Source: Thioclava dalianensis (GTDB lineage: Bacteria > Pseudomonadota > Alphaproteobacteria > Rhodobacterales > Rhodobacteraceae). Taken from it: 55,028 nt of DNA. Both the position numbers and the translations under genes were made by a program. Under the pieces are notes generated by a model. The model was not told the origin of the DNA, did no database searches, and saw only the letters and a list, made by a program, of their open reading frames with translations. Positions 52,782 to 55,028 of this stretch are shown here, piece after piece; the stretch's first letter is position 1; each line of letters opens with the position of its first letter. The stretch spans positions 1 through 55,028 of the forward strand of contig NZ_JHEH01000022.1 of assembly GCF_000715505.1 (NCBI RefSeq), read 5' to 3'.

Positions 52782-54520
52782 CTCCGGTCGGACAGCATCC
52801 GGACGCAATGCAACCACAGGATGCTGATCTGACGAGCCACGAGCTTTCCAGAATCGTCGATTTTCTTCGGCGGTTGCGGGCGCCGTTCGACCATCAGATG
52901 CCCGGTGCCAAGCCCGACGTCTATCAGAATATCACGCTGGAACTGGTGGACGCGCATCTGCGACTAAGCCCAATCGACAAGTCAGGGCTCATCAGCCTTG
53001 CCGATGTGCCCTATAGCACCGGCAACCGCATGATCATGAAGATGATAGATGACGGGCTGATACGGCAAGTGCCGCGCGGGAACGGATTGAAGACGCATTT
53101 CCTCGAGCCTTCGGAGAGCTTGTTAAATGCCTTCATGAGCTATGCCATCCACGTCAAAGGTCACATGGCGAAAACCTTCGGCCTTCGGCAAGGCACCGAA
53201 ACGAGCGAATACTACTTCGGCGGCAGCTATTTCGCAGCTCAGATCATCTCGCCGGTGCGCGGCGAGGACATCACCGGACTCAACCTGAGCGACATCAAAT
53301 TCCTGCTCAACGATGACAACTACTTCATCGCGATGCGCAACATGTGGTCGGATTTCCGCAACGAATTCGGCAAACGTAGTAGCTTTGACCTGCAACGTCT
53401 CCCCAACCTCTACGCCAAGTCGCGCCAGACCTTCTCGGAGATGTCGCCACGCTATGACGTCATTGCGATGAACATGCCGTGGCTGGGCGAATTCGCCGAA
53501 CGCGGAGAACTCGCACCACTCGACGATCTGATCTCGGATGCCGCTATCAACTCGCTTGATTTCCACCCCTCGGTCTGGGGGACGGGCAACTGGAAGGGCA
53601 CGCAATACGGCATTCCGCTCTATTGCACGATCGAGATCCTCGCGGCGCGCAAGGACTTGTTCGATGCCGAGGGGGTCACATATCCCAAGACTTTCGACGA
53701 GACGATTGCGGCCGCCCGCGCATTCCACGATCCACAAAACGAATTCTACGGCATCGCGTGGAACGGACAACGCGGCATGCCGATCGCGAATTCCTTCATG
53801 TTCTTCCTCGCCGCCTGTCGTACCACCGTCATCGACATGCCGCTGCGCAATCAGGAGAGCTGGAGTTTCGATACGTTCGACTCGCTCAAGCTGCAGATCG
53901 ACACTGAGGACGCGCTCGAAGTGATCGAATACATGAAGCAGCTTGTGGAGGTCTCGCCCCCCGATATCGAGAGTATCGACTGGGAGCGACGCATCCATTA
54001 CTTCATGTCCGGTCAGGCTGCGATGACCTATTGTTGGACGATGCGCGCCGCCCGCTTCGAACACGAACTGAGCTCGCGGGTGGCCCGTCGCGTGGCTTAC
54101 CTTCCGCCCCCTTCGCGCCGGATGCGGCGTGTCTCCGCACCGGTCGGCGGGTTCCTGTTGACCATCCCCTCCTATGTCGAGCCGACCCGGCAGAAACAGA
54201 TCATCGACGCGATTGCCTGGATGGTGTCCCCCGAAGCGATGAAAGAGCACGTGAAAAACGGCTTCCCCGTCGCACCGCGCTTCTCGGTCTGCGCAGACCC
54301 CGAAGCCCTCGCTTCCTCGCCCATCGTCAGCATGGTGGATCGGATGGCGCGCAAGAACGAACTGGTGACTTGGGCGCGCCCCCCGGTGCCCGCCTTCAAC
54401 CTGATCGAGCGGACGTTGGGCGAGGAAATCCACGACATTGTCTTCCACGGCAAGTCTCCGCAACGCGGTTTGAGAGATGCCGAAAACCGGATCCTCTCGG
54501 CAATCAGGGCAGAGGCGTGA
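52754..54520 (+). CDS. winged-helix protein fused to a MalE-class solute-binding domain
   Basis: A 588-residue protein without signal peptide or membrane helix. Residues about 25-140 look like a MarR-type winged helix (LRLSPIDKSGLISLADVPYS, then TGNRMIMKMIDDGLIRQVPR). Residues about 155-588 resemble a family-1 extracellular solute-binding protein: YDVIAMNMPWLGEFAERGEL, GIPLYCTIEILAARKDLFDA, GVTYPKTFDETIAAARAF, and the late motif AIAWMVSPEAM. The export signal is absent, so the binding domain should act in the cytoplasm as the sensor of a DNA-binding protein. It is divergent from the catabolic operon, so it is its likely regulator. Start uncertain: ATG 52754, or a later one near 52808. Confidence 0.75.
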   Translation: MAGKIVDKVTPVGQHPDAMQPQDADLTSHELSRIVDFLRRLRAPFDHQMPGAKPDVYQNITLELVDAHLRLSPIDKSGLISLADVPYSTGNRMIMKMIDDGLIRQVPRGNGLKTHFLEPSESLLNAFMSYAIHVKGHMAKTFGLRQGTETSEYYFGGSYFAAQIISPVRGEDITGLNLSDIKFLLNDDNYFIAMRNMWSDFRNEFGKRSSFDLQRLPNLYAKSRQTFSEMSPRYDVIAMNMPWLGEFAERGELAPLDDLISDAAINSLDFHPSVWGTGNWKGTQYGIPLYCTIEILAARKDLFDAEGVTYPKTFDETIAAARAFHDPQNEFYGIAWNGQRGMPIANSFMFFLAACRTTVIDMPLRNQESWSFDTFDSLKLQIDTEDALEVIEYMKQLVEVSPPDIESIDWERRIHYFMSGQAAMTYCWTMRAARFEHELSSRVARRVAYLPPPSRRMRRVSAPVGGFLLTIPSYVEPTRQKQIIDAIAWMVSPEAMKEHVKNGFPVAPRFSVCADPEALASSPIVSMVDRMARKNELVTWARPPVPAFNLIERTLGEEIHDIVFHGKSPQRGLRDAENRILSAIRAEA

Positions 54521-54615
54521 GGCGGCCAGAGCTGTCAGAAATACCCGCTGCGAAGTCTGGCGACACTGGAGGAAGGCTTGGGGAGCTCCGAGGAAAGTGA
54601 CCTGCCATGGGTCTT

Positions 54616-55028
54616 TCATCCAGCCGCGACCGGAGCCCGGTTGGTGTTTACGCCGATCGGCGCAGGTTGAGCAATCGCCCGACGCGCGGAGCTTTCATCT
54701 CGCGCAGTGGGGCGGGCGATTGCGGTGGTTAGGGTCCGCGCGTAGTCGGCCGGGGTCTGGTAATCCAAGGCCGAATGCGGGCGTTCGGTGTTGTAGTCGG
54801 CGGCCCAAGCGGCGATCACGACGCGGGCGTGTGCCAGGTTGCGGAACATGATCTCGTTGAGCAGCTCATCTCGCATCCTGCCGTTGAAGCTCTCCACGAA
54901 ACCGTTCTGCATTGGCTTTCCCGGTGCGATGTAGTGCCATTCGACCCGGTGCGCGGAACACCACCGCAGGATCGCGTTACTGGTCAGTTCGGTCCCGTAG
55001 CACGTCAGGAAGCCGGCTGTTTTGTAAG
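54616..55028 (-). CDS. IS3-family transposase, C-terminal part
   Basis: The end of an IS3 orfB (integrase-type) transposase; the rest lies beyond the window. Visible are [20 protein letters not shown], then [20 protein letters not shown] with the last catalytic Glu, then [19 protein letters not shown]. In IS3 proteins the sequence before GTE is normally SDN-G; here it reads LTCYGTE, so the second catalytic Asp appears replaced and the copy may be inactive. The tail after residue YARTL is an Ala/Arg-rich extension. Confidence 0.85.
   Translation of the reverse strand, partial: YKTAGFLTCYGTELTSNAILRWCSAHRVEWHYIAPGKPMQNGFVESFNGRMRDELLNEIMFRNLAHARVVIAAWAADYNTERPHSALDYQTPADYARTLTTAIARPTARDESSARRAIAQPAPIGVNTNRAPVAAG

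Noticed and set aside
53123-54619. A 498-codon frame antisense to the winged-helix/solute-binding fusion
   Set aside because: No recognisable motifs; the plus-strand product has consistent motifs along its length.
1-55028. CRISPR arrays, tRNA or rRNA genes
   Set aside because: No regularly spaced repeats and no tRNA-like or rRNA-like sequence noticed on either strand by eye.

Overview
The window is high-GC DNA (clearly above 60%). Its gene content fits an alphaproteobacterium, most likely of the Rhodobacterales: an alphaproteobacterial-type phn transporter locus, IS5, IS481, IS110 and IS3 elements of types I associate with that group, and strong GC bias at third codon positions. No rRNA, tRNA or CRISPR array was seen. 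The genus cannot be named from the sequence alone.

Left part (1-23.8 kb), mostly ordinary chromosome. It holds the end of a 2-oxoglutarate/Fe(II) oxygenase, a LysR regulator divergent from an MFS exporter, an SGNH hydrolase with a fresh 75-bp internal duplication, a decayed SDR gene, rsgA, a DMT-type exporter, an LtrA/potassium-channel pair, tex with a TTG start, a broken IS5-family element, a PAS-PAS-GGDEF-EAL protein, and a plus-strand group. That group comprises a CPBP protease, an LprI-like protein, a lipoprotein and an SH3 protein that share a domain, and two tandem TAP-like hydrolases. An AraC regulator faces them.

Middle part (23.8-38.6 kb), accessory. It starts with a broken IS481 element. 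Next come phnC-phnD-phnE1-phnE2, an SDR and a hexapeptide acyltransferase, all on the minus strand, with a candidate Pho box. A plus-strand set follows: a DUF6634-like protein, a metallophosphoesterase, a 36-residue protein and an orphan MbcA/ParS/Xre-type antitoxin. Then a minus-strand defence-like island: a SMEK-type protein, an unknown 190-residue protein, a small membrane protein, and an LPO_1073-like protein translationally coupled to it. An intact IS110-family element closes the section.

Right part (38.6-55 kb), a catabolic island. A twelve-gene minus-strand cluster encodes a sugar-type ABC importer (with a fused ATPase-permease), two zinc-type alcohol dehydrogenases, a Gfo/Idh/MocA oxidoreductase, a YciI-like protein, a PRISE-type enone reductase, hydroxyquinol 1,2-dioxygenase, maleylacetate reductase, an SDR and a ketopantoate-reductase-like protein. 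Divergently there is a 3-hydroxyisobutyrate-dehydrogenase-like gene overlapping a cytoplasmic winged-helix protein fused to a MalE-class solute-binding domain, the probable regulator. My reading is import of a polyol or cyclitol-like compound, oxidation and dehydration to hydroxyquinol, and ring cleavage to 3-oxoadipate; this is inference.

The most unusual signals are: four copies of a 41-43 bp hairpin element, all inside the two broken transposase genes; the winged-helix/solute-binding fusion; the shared GST-x-IQ motif in the coupled small membrane protein and its partner; and the metallophosphoesterase/antitoxin set without a RES toxin.
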